Shown: positions 47,501 to 58,200 of the stretch, piece after piece
Position numbering within the stretch: position 1 is the first letter of the stretch
How the letters are laid out: every line of letters begins with the position of its first letter
From: Sporosarcina beigongshangi
GTDB taxonomy: Bacteria; Actinomycetota; Actinomycetes; Actinomycetales; Micrococcaceae
Length of the DNA: 64,000 bases
Reading direction: 5' to 3'
Assembly: GCF_016820535.1 (NCBI RefSeq)
Contig: NZ_JADHDY010000018.1
Coordinates: 45,205 to 109,204, forward strand
Translations under genes and position numbers: made by a program
Notes under the pieces: model-generated
The model's input: only the letters and a program-made list of their open reading frames with translations
Databases searched by the model: none
Told to the model about the DNA's origin: nothing

Positions 47501-50088
47501 TCCCGGAAACCACCCTGCGTCAGTTGCTGGCGGATCGTGTTGCCGGGTTTGGGCAGGCCGCTGCCCTGCATGACGGTCGACAAACACTTAGCCATGTCCA
47601 GCTGCGTGCGCACGTCCTGGACCTGGCTGGCAGGCTGCGCGGCGCAGGCGTGCGCACGGGCGACCTTGTGGCCGTCTCCATCCCACGCTCGGCCCACTTG
47701 AGCATTGCGCTGCTGGCCGTCATCGAAGCCGGAGCCGCCTACCTGCCCCTGGACACCGGCTACCCGGCAGAACGGCTCGCCTACATGCTGGCGGACGCGG
47801 CCCCCGCAGCCGTGCTCACCACGGCAGAACTTGCCGGCGGATTCCCTTCCGGCATGGTGCGCGTCTTGGTCGACGAGCCTGGCTGTGATGCGCCCTTAGG
47901 TGCGCCGGGCCCGGCCGGCTGGAGTGCGCAGGTTGCCGCGGAATTGTCCCCGGGCCACCCTGCCTACGTCATCTACACCTCCGGCTCCACAGGACAGCCC
48001 AAGGGTGTGGTGGTGCCGCACAACGCCATAGCCAACCGGCTGCTGTGGATGCAGCACGAGTACCCCATCGGGGCAGGGGATGTGGTCATGCAAAAGACGC
48101 CCTCCAGCTTCGACGTGTCCGTGTGGGAATTCTTCTGGCCCTTCCTGGCCGGTGCGGCACAGCTGGTTGCGCCGCCGGAAGCGCACAAGGACCCCGTGGA
48201 ACTCCATGCCTTGATGAGCCGCGGAGCCGTCACCACTTTGCACTTTGTGCCGTCCATGCTTGCCGCCTTTGTTGCCGCACACGGGCACGCTATGAACCCG
48301 CTTCCGGACCTGCGCCACGTCTTTAGCAGCGGCGAGGCGCTGCCGCGTGAGCTGGCCGCCGCAGCCGAACGGCTCTTGGGAGTGCCAGTGCAAAACCTGT
48401 ACGGCCCCACGGAGGCGGCGGTGGATGTGTCCTTCCAGTCCGGCGCCGGGGCCGTGGCCGGGCAGCTGGGCACCGGAGTCCCTATCGGCAAGCCGGTGTG
48501 GAACACGCAGCTTCATGTGCTGGATTCCATGCTGCGCCCGGTTGCCCCGGGTGTGGCCGGCGAGCTGTACCTGGGCGGCGTGCAGTTGGCCACCGGCTAC
48601 CTGGGCCGCCCGGCCCTGACCGCCGGACGCTACGTTGCCAACCCCTTTGGCAACGGCACCCGCCTGTACCGCAGCGGCGACGTTGTGCGGCGGTTGCCTG
48701 GTGGCGCCCTGGAATACCTGGGCCGCTCGGACCACCAGCTCAAGATCCGCGGCCAACGGATCGAACTCGGTGAAATTGAGGCTGTCGTGGCGGCAACCCG
48801 TGGTGTGGAGACGGCAGCTGTGGCTGCCAAGTCATCTGCGGCAGCCACAGGCCCGGCCGGCGCCGATGCGCGGATCCTTGTGGCCTACGTGGTGCCGTCC
48901 CTGCAGCGCGCCGGCGACCAGGCAGCGGCTGCCGGGCAGGCACTCGTGGCCAGCTGCAAGGAGGCCTGCGAGCGTGCCCTGCCCGCCCATATGGTGCCGG
49001 CGTCGTGGGTTCTTCTGGACGCCCTGCCGCTGACCAGCAACGGAAAACTGGACCGCAATTCGCTTCCCGAGCCCGTCATCAGCGGCGGCACGGGACGTGC
49101 GCTGCGGGCGGGACTGGAAGAGGCCGTGGCGGCCGCCTTCACCGTGGTGCTGGGCGTGCCTGCCACCAATGCCGGGGATGACTTCTTTGCCCTGGGCGGC
49201 CACTCCCTGCTGGCCATGGCGCTGGCAGCGCGGCTCAGCCGCTCCCTGGAACGGCCGGTGGCCGTTGGCACCGTCATGGCCGCCGGCACCGTGGAGGCCC
49301 TGGCCCGGCGCATCGCGGAGGAATCCGATGGCCTGGAGGCACTTGGAGAGGTCCTGCCCATCCGCACCGGCAGCACCTTGCCCCTGTTCTGCATCCACCC
49401 GGCCTCCGGGTTTGCCTGGCAGTACCGTGCCCTGGCCCGCCACCTCGACCCGGCACAGACCCTGGTGGGGCTGCAGTCGCCGCGCCCCGATGGTCCGCTG
49501 GCCACAGCCGCTGCCATGGCACAGGTCCACGAACGTCACTACGACACCATCCGATCGCTGCAGCCGCACGGCCCCTACAGCCTCCTTGGCTACTCGCTCG
49601 GCGGCACCATTGCCCACGCCGTGGCAGCCCGGCTTGCCGCAGAGGGGGAGGAGGTGGCCTTCCTGGGACTGTTGGACACCTATCCGCCCGAGGGCCAGGA
49701 CTGGGGGGCCGGGGCCGTGGAGGAAGTGGCGGCAGAGGCCGAACGCGAACAGGTGGCACAGGGGCCGGGCGGTACCACGGCCGAACAGGCAGCCATGGCC
49801 CGGGACATCGTGGAGAACTACCGCGACTCCGTCCGGCTGTTGTCCCGCGCCGCCACCGCCAACTTCCCGGGCCGCGCGCGGCTGTTCACGGCAACCAAGA
49901 CCATCCCGGACGGGCACGAGCCCGCCCGCGCCTGGGCCGGCCTCATCGGCACCCTGGACATTGAGCCCATCGACTGCTCCCACGAAGACATCCTGGCCCC
50001 CGAAACACTCCCCGTGCTCGGGCCCCTGTTGGCGGGCCTGCTGGCCGGCGGCAGGGACGCCGGCACCCAAGGAAAGGCAACACCATGA
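41515..50088 (+). CDS. dhbF: Two-module NRPS, C-A-T-E-C-A-T-TE, catecholate siderophore
   Basis: A 2857-residue peptide synthetase. C1 has HHILLDG at 152-158 and probably accepts DHB. A1 has its P-loop near 630 and T1 the Ser1025 (GGDS). E, the epimerization domain, has [11 protein letters not shown] from 1205 and NYLGR near 1435. C2 has HHLLVDGWS near 1693; A2 has its P-loop near 2153; T2 has Ser2564 (GGHS); TE has Ser2694 (GYSLGG). The A2 pocket code read by eye is DVWHFSLVDK, exactly the EntF serine code. The A1 code is DSEDLGFVDK, acidic at positions 239 and 278, suggesting Lys, Arg or Orn. This implies a DHB-D-basic-L-Ser unit, likely trimerised by TE. Bacillibactin DhbF lacks the E domain. 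The symbol marks the position, not the product. Confidence 0.93.
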   Translation: MAMPSPSTLELPTPEPEASPVLPLVGAQPGIWYAHHLEGERASSYNVARSTAIEGRLDGAALTEAVRLGLGAVDTLGFAFGEVDGAPAQWPAHSGREPLELVDLRGQGAAAAEQLMAADLATPVSLEGGGPLHRHVLMQLGDAQWLWYQRYHHILLDGYSFTSITRHILAHYRALVQGLPAPDPAFTPTEGVAVVEASYRGSELEEADAGFWRGYCQELPPGTSLAVPESRIEGTARPGESRRAEVRLGAGSSAGIAALARESKVSWADVVGAGVGSYLARMAGTTDVVLGVPFMGRMGTAALNAAAPVVAVMPLHLQFAPGAGLGHAAAATASALARIRPHSRYGAEQLQRELGMVGSGTALYGTVLNLKIFEYPFELPGATLHTNHLSAGPVDDLEASVYKNAGEIVLELEAAPGLYTQQDVELHARRLAHWLETLVETGRSLGEAALPLPEELSRIQGDWGTGPHLAPGAHTITGLLDAHAAAHPQETALSDAGGSLTFTELAARTNALARLLMSRGVGPGTIVAIALPRSMDTVVAIAAALAAGAAYLPLDLDYPDERLAYMLQDSVPQVLVTESTVQPAIAFEGPTLTLDTLAVVRELAGQATAPITQQDRLRPLHPADLAYIIYTSGSTGRPKGVMTTHEGLANLLAVHGAGVFGETVNALAGRRVRAGHSASFSFDSSWEQLIWLFLGHRLHVLDDEQRRDPQAIVEVIREQLIDAIDITPSLGTQLLDCGLLAEGEHHPVLVLFGGEAASPSFWSALRAAPGTRSHNFYGPTEYTVDTLSAGVAESPHPVVGRPIGNTRVHVLDSRLKPVPPGVVGELYISGPGLARGYLGRPALTAARFVADPFVPGARMYRTGDLVRWQQDGQLDYLSRADDQVKIRGHRVELGEVEDALGALTGVAAAVVIAEQLGQTSRLVGYYVPDQAAAPADAAILRAGLAATVPDYMVPAVLVPLAVLPLTVNGKVDKAALPAPGTGASEVQGRTPANSREELLCAAIAAVLGRASVGADHDFFVLGGDSISAMAVCGAARRAGWALRPRDIFARRTAAAMAAALEPLNQGVRQDVAAEGDVPPLPIQCWLGTTAGLDAHYAQGVCVSVPQELTEDVLRQALAALLGTHYALRAQVRNGMLHVPGGETIDAARTTMDLTGIPGTTADSAFHAAAQLLDPEAGTMVQTVLLDGAHVQPAVPGARMLVLAIHHLVVDGVSWRTLLPDLGLAVQELLAGRTPQLEAEQTSLRHWGSHLHGQKEARRAELPHWLGQLRCGPDPLGRGSMDPVLDTQATAGSSRILLSEEATAALLTGLPATFQATVEETLLAVTVLAAAHHFGVDALAMTRESHGRHSDTLDLERTVGWLTAEHPIHVALDGIDTAVLLAGGGDPAAVLRAVKQAVRATPGDGLGYGILRHLDAHEQVGLLAAAAHNPPALLVNYLGRFNSHNGHFTPVQSGGAFADTFAVSQDTTMPLAHPLELNAFLDGSRLALCWSWADRLLNEADAAAVTAGMEQAATALADFAATQPRKSAATLVPADVPGTGLDTAALGRLQESHGPALAVLPLGPLQQGLLFHEQIGGDAGSYSSVTVLDFTGPVDTERLRDALEHLVDTHPQLGTSFNTTAGPMPVQVIGHPGFRRPVDFQEITVPAGGDGPAETLALERAEAARRFAVERGPLLTVRLVRWADGSARLVLNAHHLLVDGWSTPLIVQSLLDCYNTGRPAAATTLAGYVAACAERVPASADRDAWSVAFAGATPTLLEGTLIPAAEPGEPATSRLELDAAFTRRVAESAQRHGATHNSIFALAHALLLGELTGRTDVVFGTTVSGREDQAVQDVVGLFTNTVPVRVQLDPAGTPAGHLAALQTHQSELREHATLGLGEIQQLAGTGTLFDTLFVMENYPAPEAAERPGPDTLAVAGLRNRGYTHYPLTVLVLPAGDGYQVVLEHRLGVAAGDAILPRFRAALEKIIAADQQPLAATTALLPAERSVLAEANNCNHDVPETTLRQLLADRVAGFGQAAALHDGRQTLSHVQLRAHVLDLAGRLRGAGVRTGDLVAVSIPRSAHLSIALLAVIEAGAAYLPLDTGYPAERLAYMLADAAPAAVLTTAELAGGFPSGMVRVLVDEPGCDAPLGAPGPAGWSAQVAAELSPGHPAYVIYTSGSTGQPKGVVVPHNAIANRLLWMQHEYPIGAGDVVMQKTPSSFDVSVWEFFWPFLAGAAQLVAPPEAHKDPVELHALMSRGAVTTLHFVPSMLAAFVAAHGHAMNPLPDLRHVFSSGEALPRELAAAAERLLGVPVQNLYGPTEAAVDVSFQSGAGAVAGQLGTGVPIGKPVWNTQLHVLDSMLRPVAPGVAGELYLGGVQLATGYLGRPALTAGRYVANPFGNGTRLYRSGDVVRRLPGGALEYLGRSDHQLKIRGQRIELGEIEAVVAATRGVETAAVAAKSSAAATGPAGADARILVAYVVPSLQRAGDQAAAAGQALVASCKEACERALPAHMVPASWVLLDALPLTSNGKLDRNSLPEPVISGGTGRALRAGLEEAVAAAFTVVLGVPATNAGDDFFALGGHSLLAMALAARLSRSLERPVAVGTVMAAGTVEALARRIAEESDGLEALGEVLPIRTGSTLPLFCIHPASGFAWQYRALARHLDPAQTLVGLQSPRPDGPLATAAAMAQVHERHYDTIRSLQPHGPYSLLGYSLGGTIAHAVAARLAAEGEEVAFLGLLDTYPPEGQDWGAGAVEEVAAEAEREQVAQGPGGTTAEQAAMARDIVENYRDSVRLLSRAATANFPGRARLFTATKTIPDGHEPARAWAGLIGTLDIEPIDCSHEDILAPETLPVLGPLLAGLLAGGRDAGTQGKATP

Positions 50089-50918
50089 GCAAACAATCCA
50101 CAGCGGCCAACCCGGTCCGGCTCGTCATGCACCCCCTCGTGCCGCGGCTGCTCCACGTGGCGGGCATTGAGACCCTGACACCGTCCATGCGGCGGATTAC
50201 GCTGGCCGGCCTGGCCCCGGAAGAGCCGTTTCCGTTCACACCCATGGCCGCCTCCGACCACGTCAAGCTCGTGTTCCCGGAAGCGGAATCGGGGGAAATA
50301 TACCTGCCCACGGTTGTCGATGACAGGCTCACCATGCCGGAGGGGCGCCCACGCCCCATCTTCCGCGACTACACGGTGCGTGCGCACGACGGCGACGCCG
50401 GCACCCTGGTCATTGACTTTGTCCTCCACCGGCACGGGCCCGCCGGTCGTTGGGCCATCGACGCGCAACGGGGGGACGCCCTGGGCGTGCTGGGACCCCG
50501 CGGTTCCCACATCTACCCCAGCGACTTTGACCAGTATCTGATAGCCGGGGATGAAACCGCCGTGCCTGCCATGGCCCGCTGGCTGGAGGAACTGCCGCGC
50601 GGTGCCCGGGCCACGGTCCTTGTCAGCGTGGCGTCCCTGGCCGAACAGCCCGCCCTGCCACGCAGTCCCGGTGCCACCGTCACCTTCCTGGACCGTTCGG
50701 TGCACGGCACCGGTGTCCTGGCGCAGGCCTTTGCCTCCGTCGTTCCGGGCCCTGGCCGGTTGTTCGTCTGGGCGGCAGGGGAAGCCGGTTCGCTCAAGCC
50801 CATCCGGCGGCACGTGCGCGATGCCCTGCAGCTGCCGCCGTCGCATGCGGACATCGACGGCTACTGGAAGGTCGGCGTGGAAGGCCTGGACCACCATGAG
50901 CAAGACGACGATGACTGA
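50085..50918 (+). CDS. Siderophore-interacting protein (FAD-binding ferric reductase)
   Basis: A 277-residue SIP/ViuB-family flavoprotein: N-terminal FAD-binding barrel ([15 protein letters not shown]) and C-terminal NAD(P)-binding part ([23 protein letters not shown] and [20 protein letters not shown]). These proteins reduce Fe(III)-siderophore in the cytosol and release iron, complementing the Fes-type esterase of the divergent operon. It overlaps the NRPS stop by 4 nt, so it is translationally coupled. The acidic C-terminal end (EQDDDD) is unusual but short. Confidence 0.93.
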   Translation: MSKQSTAANPVRLVMHPLVPRLLHVAGIETLTPSMRRITLAGLAPEEPFPFTPMAASDHVKLVFPEAESGEIYLPTVVDDRLTMPEGRPRPIFRDYTVRAHDGDAGTLVIDFVLHRHGPAGRWAIDAQRGDALGVLGPRGSHIYPSDFDQYLIAGDETAVPAMARWLEELPRGARATVLVSVASLAEQPALPRSPGATVTFLDRSVHGTGVLAQAFASVVPGPGRLFVWAAGEAGSLKPIRRHVRDALQLPPSHADIDGYWKVGVEGLDHHEQDDDD

Positions 50919-52221
50919 GCCGGGCAAGGGGCGGCTGCTGCGCGGGCTGGTGATTGACCCGAGCCCGCTGCGCAGCAGCCCGGCCTTTAGGCGCATCTTC
51001 ATTGCCCGCACCATCTCCATTTTTGGCCTGGGCATGCTGGCGGTGGCCGTTCCGCTGCAGATCTTTGAACTTACCGGCTCAACACTTCAGGTGGGGGCCG
51101 CGGCAACAGTTGAGGGCATCTGTGCATTCGCCGGCCTGCTGGTGGGCGGCGATCTTGCCGACCGGTTTGACCGAAGGCGCATCATTCTCTTTTCCCGTGT
51201 GGTGGGCGGCAGCGGATTCGCACTCCTGGCCGCCAACGCCTGGCTGCCTGAACCCTCCGTCGCTGCCATCTACGTGGTGGGCGGCGTGGACGGCTTCTTC
51301 GGCGCGCTCAGCGTCACGGCCCTGATGGCAGTCACCCCCACCCTGGTGCCGCGGAACAAGCTTGCCGCGGCAGGGGCCCTGAACATGCTCACGGTGCGGC
51401 TGGGCACCATGGCATCGCCCGCGCTGGGCGGTGCCATCATCGCCGTGGCCGGAGTGGGCTGGAACTACGCATGCGCCGCCGCGGCAACGCTGGTGACCAT
51501 CACACTGCTGACGGGACTGCCCAGCCTGCCGCCGGACCGGTCCGGGCCGCGCAGCCACCCGGTGCAGACTGCCGTGGAGGGTGCAATGTTTGTTTACCGG
51601 CAGCCGGTGGTGCGCGCGGTAGTGCTGCTCGGCACGCTGCAGACCATGGCCTCCGGGGTGCGGATCATGCTGCCGGCCCTGGCCGCCACCTCCCTGGGTG
51701 CCGGGCCCCAGGGGACGGGCTTGCTGTTTGCAGCAGTGCCCTGCGGGGCGGTGTTGGCCACGCTGCTCAGCGGGTGGATCGCCACAACGCGGCGGCCCGG
51801 ACGCTCGATGGCACTGCTGTCCGTGGCCTCGTTCCTGGCGCTGGCGGCGTTGGGCCTTGGCACCGGACTGCCCGCCGCCCTCGCCCTGCTGACGCTGTTC
51901 GGGGCCCTGGCATCCATGAGCGGCATCCTGCAGTACGCGTTGGTCCAGGCCCACACACCTGACCGGATGCTGGGCCGCGTCAATGCGCTCTGGATGGCCC
52001 AGGAGGTCGGTGGCGATTCCATTGGCGCCCTGGGGCTGGGCGCCCTGGGCCGCGCAGTGCCTGCAGCCGCCGCCGTCGTGGTGTTCGGTGGCGCCGCCGC
52101 CGTGCTGGGGCTGGCCGGGATGGCCGGTTTTGGGGAACTGCGCCGGACAGGGCCGGTGGACGGGGACGACGCCGGCACCCCGCAGCTGCCCGCCGCAGCG
52201 GCCGCAGCGGGCAGCCCGTGA
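50896..52221 (+). CDS. MFS exporter (EntS-like)
   Basis: A 441-residue major facilitator protein with 12 predicted helices and a signature GLLVGGDLADRFDRRRIILFSR between TM2 and TM3, as in EntS-type siderophore exporters. Position inside the siderophore operon, just before the PPTase gene, supports export of the newly made catecholate. Start ATG 50896 overlaps the preceding gene by 23 nt; ATG 50911 would overlap by 8 nt. It ends by a 4-nt overlap with the PPTase gene. Confidence 0.9.
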   Translation: MSKTTMTEPGKGRLLRGLVIDPSPLRSSPAFRRIFIARTISIFGLGMLAVAVPLQIFELTGSTLQVGAAATVEGICAFAGLLVGGDLADRFDRRRIILFSRVVGGSGFALLAANAWLPEPSVAAIYVVGGVDGFFGALSVTALMAVTPTLVPRNKLAAAGALNMLTVRLGTMASPALGGAIIAVAGVGWNYACAAAATLVTITLLTGLPSLPPDRSGPRSHPVQTAVEGAMFVYRQPVVRAVVLLGTLQTMASGVRIMLPALAATSLGAGPQGTGLLFAAVPCGAVLATLLSGWIATTRRPGRSMALLSVASFLALAALGLGTGLPAALALLTLFGALASMSGILQYALVQAHTPDRMLGRVNALWMAQEVGGDSIGALGLGALGRAVPAAAAVVVFGGAAAVLGLAGMAGFGELRRTGPVDGDDAGTPQLPAAAAAAGSP

Positions 52222-52943
52222 CACTGCTCGCCCAGGTGTGGATCTGCCGTGGAACGCCGGAACTTGGCCTGGATGCGGCCTGGCTCAGCGAAAGCGAGCG
52301 GGTTTGCGTTGCGGCCAAAAGGCTGCCGGCCGACCAGGTGCGGTCAGGGTCCGCGCGGATTTTGCTCAAGCGGCTGCTGGCCGCCGAGTTCGGCATCGAC
52401 CCCGCATCGGTGGAACTCCTGGCAACCGGCGGGCGCGGAGCCCGGCCCGAGCTGGCCTGGGTCCGGCGCCCCGGTGGTCCGCCGGGGCTCAGCGTCAATG
52501 TCTCCCATGCGGGGGGCCAGGTGCTGGTGGCCGTTGCCCGCGGCGGCATGGTGGGAGTGGATGTGGAACAGCATTGCGCCACCGGCTTTGAGGGCTTTGA
52601 CGAGGTGGCCCTGTCGGCGTCGGAACGGGCCACGGTTGCCGGCACGCTGCCGGCGCTCCAGCCACGGTTGCGGGCTGAATTCTGGGTCCGCAAGGAGGCC
52701 GCACTGAAGGCTGTGGGTACTGGCCTGCGGCGCGATCCCGCGGAGCTTTGTTTTGCCGCGAGTGGGCCGGGGTTGGGTTCGCCAGCTGTCAGCCACGGGG
52801 TAGCCGTCCACCTGCTCGAGGCTGCGCAGGGATACTCTGCGGCAGTTGCCGTGGCCGGAGCCTCGAACATCACCTGCCGCGAAATGACGGCATCTTCGTT
52901 ACTTGTCAATAATTACGAAACAAAAACATGGCCGATTCGTTAG
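52218..52943 (+). CDS. 4'-phosphopantetheinyl transferase (Sfp/EntD type)
   Basis: A 241-residue PPTase that transfers phosphopantetheine from CoA to carrier proteins. It has the N-terminal RSGSARILLKRLLAAEF, Mg-binding VGVDVEQH, and catalytic FWVRKEAALKAVGTGLR. It would activate the aryl carrier of DhbB and both T domains of the NRPS. It is the last biosynthesis gene, coupled by 4 nt to the exporter. The last ~25 residues (after GASNIT) run into the promoter region of the binding protein and are AT-rich, so the C terminus may be non-conserved. Confidence 0.92.
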   Translation: MTLLAQVWICRGTPELGLDAAWLSESERVCVAAKRLPADQVRSGSARILLKRLLAAEFGIDPASVELLATGGRGARPELAWVRRPGGPPGLSVNVSHAGGQVLVAVARGGMVGVDVEQHCATGFEGFDEVALSASERATVAGTLPALQPRLRAEFWVRKEAALKAVGTGLRRDPAELCFAASGPGLGSPAVSHGVAVHLLEAAQGYSAAVAVAGASNITCREMTASSLLVNNYETKTWPIR

Positions 52944-52962
52944 TTAGGTTAGGCTATGCTAA
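52944..52962. promoter_or_regulatory. IdeR/DmdR-type iron box (binding protein)
   Basis: TTAGGTTAGGCTATGCTAA matches the actinobacterial iron box at 17 of 19 positions, the best of three in the window. It starts one base after the PPTase stop codon and 97 nt before the lipoprotein start, giving that gene its own iron-regulated promoter. Confidence 0.85.
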
Positions 52963-53059
52963 GTTTTTGCACGGCAAGCGCGGCCAGGTCGGCGCTTGAG
53001 ACCTTCGGACGCATCCGTCCACATGCCAACCCGGCATCATCCACTGAGGAGACACAACT

Positions 53060-54064
53060 GTGAAGTTCCAACGCAAGATCCTGCCCCTGCTGGCGGCCCT
53101 AGCCGCCGCCGGCATCGCCTTGAGCGGCTGTTCCGGCTCGGCGGATGCCACCTCCGGCAGTTCCGGTGCAAGCGCCCCGGCCAGCCAGGGGGAATGGCCA
53201 CGCACCATCAAGCACGAGGCCGGTGAGACCGTCATCCCGGCCAAGCCGAAGAACATCGCCTCCACCTCGCTGAGCGTCACGGGAACCCTGCTGGCCATCG
53301 ACGCCCCGGTCACTAGCTCCGCCGCCACCAACCCCAGCGACGTCACCGACAGCCAGGGCTTCTTCTCGCAGTGGTCCACGGTGGCTACGGAGCGCAAGGT
53401 CGGAGTGCTGTACCCGGCCCTGGAATTCGACCTTGAAGCCGTGGTCGCGGCCGCCCCCGACTTGATTGTGGTTTCCACTTCAGGTGCCGACAGTGCCGCC
53501 GACCACTACAAGGAACTCAGCGCCATTGCCCCCACCATCGTGGTGAACTACGGCAGCCAGTCCTGGCAGGAGTTGGCCGCCGAGCTGGGCGAGGCCACGG
53601 GCCAGGAGGCTGCGGCCAGCGCTGCGGTTTCCACGTATGACGCCCATGTGAAGGACGTTGCCGCCAAGATCAAGCTCCCCGAGGGCGAGTCCAACATCAT
53701 CAGCTTCAATGGTGCGGGCCAGGACAACGGTGTGGCCAAGAAGGGCGGCTCGCATGCAGATGTGCTGGAGTCCCTTGGCTTCAAGATTGCCGACATCCCC
53801 GAGGGCCTGGACACCAGCGCGCAGCCCCGGCAGGACTTTGCCTTCATCTCCTTTGAAAACCTGACCAAGGCCGCCACCGGAAACACTGTGTTCCTGCTGG
53901 CCGCGGACGATGCCGTGGTGGAGGCATTCAAGGGTGAGAAGGTGTTGGCGAACCTGCCGTCGGTCAAGTCCGGCCAGGTGGTTGCCATGGGGCCCACCTC
54001 GTTCCGCCTGGACTATTACAGCTCCACGCAGCTAGTGGACCTGCTGGGTGAGGCATTTAGCTAG
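53060..54064 (+). CDS. Ferric-siderophore binding lipoprotein (FepB-like)
   Basis: A 334-residue substrate-binding protein: signal peptide with lipobox LSGC (Cys24), then a class III periplasmic-binding fold (VIPAKPKNIASTSLSVTGTLLAI, PDLIVVSTSGADSA, VVAMGPTSFRLDYYSSTQLVDLL in pieces). It should be anchored outside the membrane, bind the ferric siderophore and deliver it to the FepDG permease encoded 17 kb away. No other binding protein gene for that importer is in the window. The strong iron box upstream supports this. A hairpin follows the stop codon. Confidence 0.93.
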   Translation: MKFQRKILPLLAALAAAGIALSGCSGSADATSGSSGASAPASQGEWPRTIKHEAGETVIPAKPKNIASTSLSVTGTLLAIDAPVTSSAATNPSDVTDSQGFFSQWSTVATERKVGVLYPALEFDLEAVVAAAPDLIVVSTSGADSAADHYKELSAIAPTIVVNYGSQSWQELAAELGEATGQEAAASAAVSTYDAHVKDVAAKIKLPEGESNIISFNGAGQDNGVAKKGGSHADVLESLGFKIADIPEGLDTSAQPRQDFAFISFENLTKAATGNTVFLLAADDAVVEAFKGEKVLANLPSVKSGQVVAMGPTSFRLDYYSSTQLVDLLGEAFS

Positions 54065-54080
54065 CCCGCCCGCAAGCAAG

Positions 54081-54136
54081 ACGCCCCTCACCAGGTGGCT
54101 GCCCCGAGTTCGGCGGCCGCCTGGTGAGGGGGCGTT
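54081..54136. terminator. Hairpin after the binding-protein gene
   Basis: ACGCCCCTCACCAGG (54081-54095) pairs with the complementary run ending in GGGGGCGT (54121-54136) with one bulged G. There is little T-run. It lies between convergent genes and could serve both. Confidence 0.65.
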
Positions 54137-54225
54137 GTCCATTCAGCCGGCAGTGCCAATGCGGTGTCCGGCCACGCGGTCAGGGCCCGGGACACTTCGG
54201 CCTCCGCCGGCAGCCGGTGCCGCAG

Positions 54226-55428
54226 CTACCGGGGCGTTTTAGCCGACGCGGCTGCAGCCTCCACACTTTTCTTCCGCTCCAGCAGGGCGAGCATGGGGAA
54301 GAGCAGCACGGACAGCATGCCGGCTCCCACCAGCGCCGTGGAGGTCCCGGAAGTGAGGATGTCCCGGTCCAGGCCGATGGCCGTCACGGCGACGATGATC
54401 GGCAGCCCGGTGGCTCCCAACAGGACGATGGCGCGCTTGTCCCGGGTGCTGGAACGCTCGGGGACTGCCAGCAGGTTCGGCAGGCCGCGGACCACCAGGA
54501 TCAGCACCAGGAAAATCGGCACGAGGGCCAGTGTCCCGGGGTCCCCCAGCAGCGCATCCAGGTTAAAGGTGACGCCTGTATAGACGAAGAAGACCGGCAC
54601 CAGGAAACCAAAGGCCACGCCGTCGAGCTTGTGTTCCACCACCTCCCGGTCATGCGGTGCGGCGCCGGAGATCAGCACACGCCACAGGATGCCGGCGGCA
54701 AAGGCGCCCAGCAGCATGTCCAGCCCAAACACCAGGCTCAAGCCCACCAGAAGCGCCACGATCAGCAGCACCAGGCGGATGGCGAACTGGCCGCTGGAAT
54801 GCAGGGTGGCGTTGACCAGGCGCAGCAGCAGGCGGTTCTCACTGCGTCCGGTCATCCAAATGGCCAGCCCGGAAATCGCCACAAAGATCCCCAGGACAAC
54901 AATGGATGAGCCAAGGGTGTGCCCGCTGAGGAACAGCGAGATGGCCAGCAGCGGCCCAAACTCACCCACCGTGCCGATCGCCGTGACCGCCTTGCCGAAC
55001 GGTGTCGAAAGTTCCTTGGCATCGCGCAGCACCGGCAGCAGCGTGCCCAAGGCCGTGGATGACAGCGCCACACCGATGAACACTCCGGCCGGCACGCTGG
55101 GCGCCACGAGGATGCCCACCACCACGCCGCCCGCCAGCGAGATCAACCACGCAATGCTGGACCGCTTGAGCGGCCGGCCCTTGATGGTGCCGAAGTCGAT
55201 CTCGTTGCCAGCCATGAAGAACAGCATGGCCAGCCCGAGGTTGGAGAGGACGCCCACAAACTCCGACGTCTCCACCCAGCCGAGCAGGCCCGGTCCAATG
55301 ATGATGCCCAGCGCAATCTCAAACACCACCAGCGGCACCTTGGCCACCCTGCCCACGAGGTCGGACAACAACGGCGCCGCGGCGGCCACCAGCGGGATGA
55401 GTATCAAGCTAATCAAGAGGGGGTCCAC
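54226..55428 (-). CDS. CPA2-family cation:proton antiporter
   Basis: A 400-residue Kef/NhaS-type antiporter with about twelve helices. Visible family segments: [70 protein letters not shown] and [20 protein letters not shown]. It should exchange Na+ or K+ for H+ and help pH or salt balance. No C-terminal TrkA-N regulatory domain is present. GTG 55428 is taken as start because AAGGA lies 8 nt upstream and conserved sequence begins there. It is divergent from the urease operon. Confidence 0.92.
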   Translation of the reverse strand: MDPLLISLILIPLVAAAAPLLSDLVGRVAKVPLVVFEIALGIIIGPGLLGWVETSEFVGVLSNLGLAMLFFMAGNEIDFGTIKGRPLKRSSIAWLISLAGGVVVGILVAPSVPAGVFIGVALSSTALGTLLPVLRDAKELSTPFGKAVTAIGTVGEFGPLLAISLFLSGHTLGSSIVVLGIFVAISGLAIWMTGRSENRLLLRLVNATLHSSGQFAIRLVLLIVALLVGLSLVFGLDMLLGAFAAGILWRVLISGAAPHDREVVEHKLDGVAFGFLVPVFFVYTGVTFNLDALLGDPGTLALVPIFLVLILVVRGLPNLLAVPERSSTRDKRAIVLLGATGLPIIVAVTAIGLDRDILTSGTSTALVGAGMLSVLLFPMLALLERKKSVEAAAASAKTPR

Positions 55429-55762
55429 GGGCGGTTCCTTCAGCCGGTTTGAAATTGTCAACCCCAGTGTGTCAGTGCGGGGGAACCGCCGCCAGCGTCG
55501 ACCCGCCGGGCGGGGCGCGGCGCAGGGTCCGCCGCTGGACCACTGCGGGCCCGCCTCACCCATTGACCCGGTCCGGGCACGGCCGGCACCCGGACCGGGT
55601 CCAGCCCGAAAATTGCCCGAAAATCCGCGGAATCCAGCGGGTTTTGACCCGACACGCCCGCATGCTACTCTTGCACTATTCCACGGACCTCCCGGCACAA
55701 TCTCTTGCCGGTTGCAGATAACGGGTGGACACTTGAATCCGTTAGTTCCTGAGGAGGAATGT
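55429..55762. other. Divergent promoter region, antiporter and urease
   Basis: 334 bp with no credible gene. It contains a small hairpin CCGGCA/TGCCGG at 55692-55711 and ends with a GAGGAGGAAT ribosome binding site before ureA. No clear nitrogen- or nickel-regulator box could be recognised. Confidence 0.6.
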
Positions 55763-56065
<303 letters not shown>

Positions 56066-56093
56066 CACCAGCCGCGCGCCAAAGGAGCAAGCC

Positions 56094-56480
56094 ATGATTC
56101 CCGGGGAATACATTCTCAGTGAGCCGCCCATCCTGTGCAATGCCGGCCAGGAGGCCACCCAACTCTCCGTCGTCAACCGCGGAGACCGGCCCATCCAGGT
56201 TGGCTCGCACTACCATTTCGCCGAGGTCAACGACGCACTCGAATTCGACCGCACCGCCGCCTACGGCCGCCGGCTGGACATCCCCGCAGGCACGGCCGTC
56301 CGCTTCGAGCCTGGAGACCCCAAGACCGTGAACCTGGTGGAACTGGCCGGTGCCCGCGCGGTATACGGCTTCCGGGACCAGGTCAACGGGAAGCTCGACG
56401 GCGGCAACACCCGCCCGGGTGCCGCGCAGGCGCCCGCAACCCCCGCCGCCGAAGAACCAATCGAAAAGGACGGACAATGA
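56094..56480 (+). CDS. ureB: Urease subunit beta
   Basis: A 128-residue beta subunit with the family start [60 protein letters not shown] and [13 protein letters not shown], in pieces. The C terminus is extended by ~20 Ala/Pro-rich residues. AAGGAG precedes the start. Its stop overlaps the ureC start by 4 nt (56477-56480). Confidence 0.97.
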   Translation: MIPGEYILSEPPILCNAGQEATQLSVVNRGDRPIQVGSHYHFAEVNDALEFDRTAAYGRRLDIPAGTAVRFEPGDPKTVNLVELAGARAVYGFRDQVNGKLDGGNTRPGAAQAPATPAAEEPIEKDGQ

Positions 56481-58189
56481 GCTTTGAACTGAGCCGCAAA
56501 CAGTACTCCGACCTCTACGGCCCCACCACCGGCGACGCCATCCGCCTCGCTGACACCGAACTGTTCCTCGAAATCGAACACGACCACACCAGGTACGGCG
56601 AGGAAGTCGTTTACGGCGGCGGCAAGGTCATCCGCGACGGCATGGGCCAGAACGGCCAGCGCACCCGTGACGAGAACATCCCCGACACCGTTATCACCAA
56701 CATCATCGTGCTCGACTGGAGCGGCATCTACAAGGCCGACGTGGCCCTGCGCGACGGCCACATCTTCAAGATTGGCAAGGCCGGCAACCCGGACATCTCC
56801 GACGGAGTGGACATCACGATCGGCGTCGCCACCGACGTCATCGCCGGCGAAGGCAAGATCATGACTGCCGGCGGCATCGACACCCACGTCCACTTCGTCA
56901 GCCCCGACCAGGTCCCCGTTGCCCTGGCCGGCGGCGTCACCACGCTGATCGGCGGCGGCTCCGGCCCGTCCGAGGCCAGCAAGGCAACCACCGTCACGCC
57001 CGGCCCGTGGCACATTGCCCGCATGCTGCAGGCCGTGGACAACCTCCCCATCAACGTGGGGCTGCTGGGCAAGGGCCACGCGAGTGCCCGCGAACCGCTG
57101 GCCGAGCAGGTCCGCGCCGGCGTGATCGGGCTGAAGGTCCACGAGGACTGGGGCGCCACCCACTCCTCCATCGACATGTCGCTGCAGGTCGCCGACGAAT
57201 TCGACGTCCAGGTCGCCATCCACTCGGACACGCTCAACGAGTTCGGCTTCGTGGAGGACACCATCAAGGCCATCGACGGCCGCGTCATCCACACCTTCCA
57301 CACCGAAGGCGCCGGCGGCGGGCACGCACCGGACATCATCAAGGTGGCCGGCCTGCCCAACGTGCTGCCGGCGTCGACCAACCCCACCCTGCCGTTCACG
57401 GTCAACACGATCGACGAGCATCTCGACATGCTCATGGTCTGCCACCACCTCAGCCCGGACATCCCCGAGGACGTGGCCTTCGCCGACTCCCGCATCCGCA
57501 AGGAAACCATCGCCGCCGAGGACGTGCTGCACGACATGGGCATCTTCTCCATCACCTCCTCCGACTCCCAGGCCATGGGCCGCGTCGGCGAGGTGGTCCT
57601 GCGCACGTGGCAGGTGGCGGACGCCATGAAGCGCCAGCGCGGAAAGTACGACGACGACCCCGCCGTGGGCGACAACGCCCGGCTCAAGCGCTTTGTTGCG
57701 AAATACACGATCAACCCGGCCATCGCCCACGGCATCTCCGACTATGTGGGCAGCATTGAGGAAGGCAAATTTGCCGACCTTGTCATCTGGGAGCCGGCGT
57801 TCTTTGGCGTGAAGCCGGAAATGGTGATCAAGGGCGGGCAGATGGTCATGTCCATCATGGGCGACCCCAACGGCTCCATCCCCACCCCGCAGCCGCGCAC
57901 CTTCCGGCCCAACTTCGCCACGCTCGGCAAGACCGTGCATTCGTCCTCGATCACGTTTATGTCCCAGGCCGCCGTCGATGCTGGTGTTCCGGCCGCACTC
58001 GGGCTGGAACACGAGGTGCGGCCCTGTCACGGCATCCGCACCCTGACCAAGGCGGACATGAAGCACAACGGCGAAATGCCGGACATCCAGGTGGACCCGG
58101 AAACCTACGAGGTCCGCGTCGACGGTGAAGTCGTCACGGCCGAAGCCTCCAGCGTGCTGCCCATGGCACAGCGCTACTTCCTCTTCTAA
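56477..58189 (+). CDS. ureC: Urease subunit alpha (catalytic)
   Basis: A 570-residue catalytic subunit with the dinickel centre. It has the HVHFVSPDQ metal motif, carbamylated Lys220 in GLKVHEDWG, and flap residues Cys322-His323 in [20 protein letters not shown] in pieces, corresponding to C319/H320 of the Klebsiella enzyme. C-terminal FLF is typical. All active-site residues expected are present. It hydrolyses urea for nitrogen use. It is followed by maturation genes ureE, F, G and D that load Ni2+. Confidence 0.98.
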   Translation: MSFELSRKQYSDLYGPTTGDAIRLADTELFLEIEHDHTRYGEEVVYGGGKVIRDGMGQNGQRTRDENIPDTVITNIIVLDWSGIYKADVALRDGHIFKIGKAGNPDISDGVDITIGVATDVIAGEGKIMTAGGIDTHVHFVSPDQVPVALAGGVTTLIGGGSGPSEASKATTVTPGPWHIARMLQAVDNLPINVGLLGKGHASAREPLAEQVRAGVIGLKVHEDWGATHSSIDMSLQVADEFDVQVAIHSDTLNEFGFVEDTIKAIDGRVIHTFHTEGAGGGHAPDIIKVAGLPNVLPASTNPTLPFTVNTIDEHLDMLMVCHHLSPDIPEDVAFADSRIRKETIAAEDVLHDMGIFSITSSDSQAMGRVGEVVLRTWQVADAMKRQRGKYDDDPAVGDNARLKRFVAKYTINPAIAHGISDYVGSIEEGKFADLVIWEPAFFGVKPEMVIKGGQMVMSIMGDPNGSIPTPQPRTFRPNFATLGKTVHSSSITFMSQAAVDAGVPAALGLEHEVRPCHGIRTLTKADMKHNGEMPDIQVDPETYEVRVDGEVVTAEASSVLPMAQRYFLF

Positions 58190-58200
58190 CAGGAGAACCA

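Noticed and set aside
41515..50088. Bacillibactin or enterobactin synthetase
   Set aside because: An epimerization domain and an acidic-pocket first A domain are present; enterobactin has one module and bacillibactin uses Gly-Thr without E.
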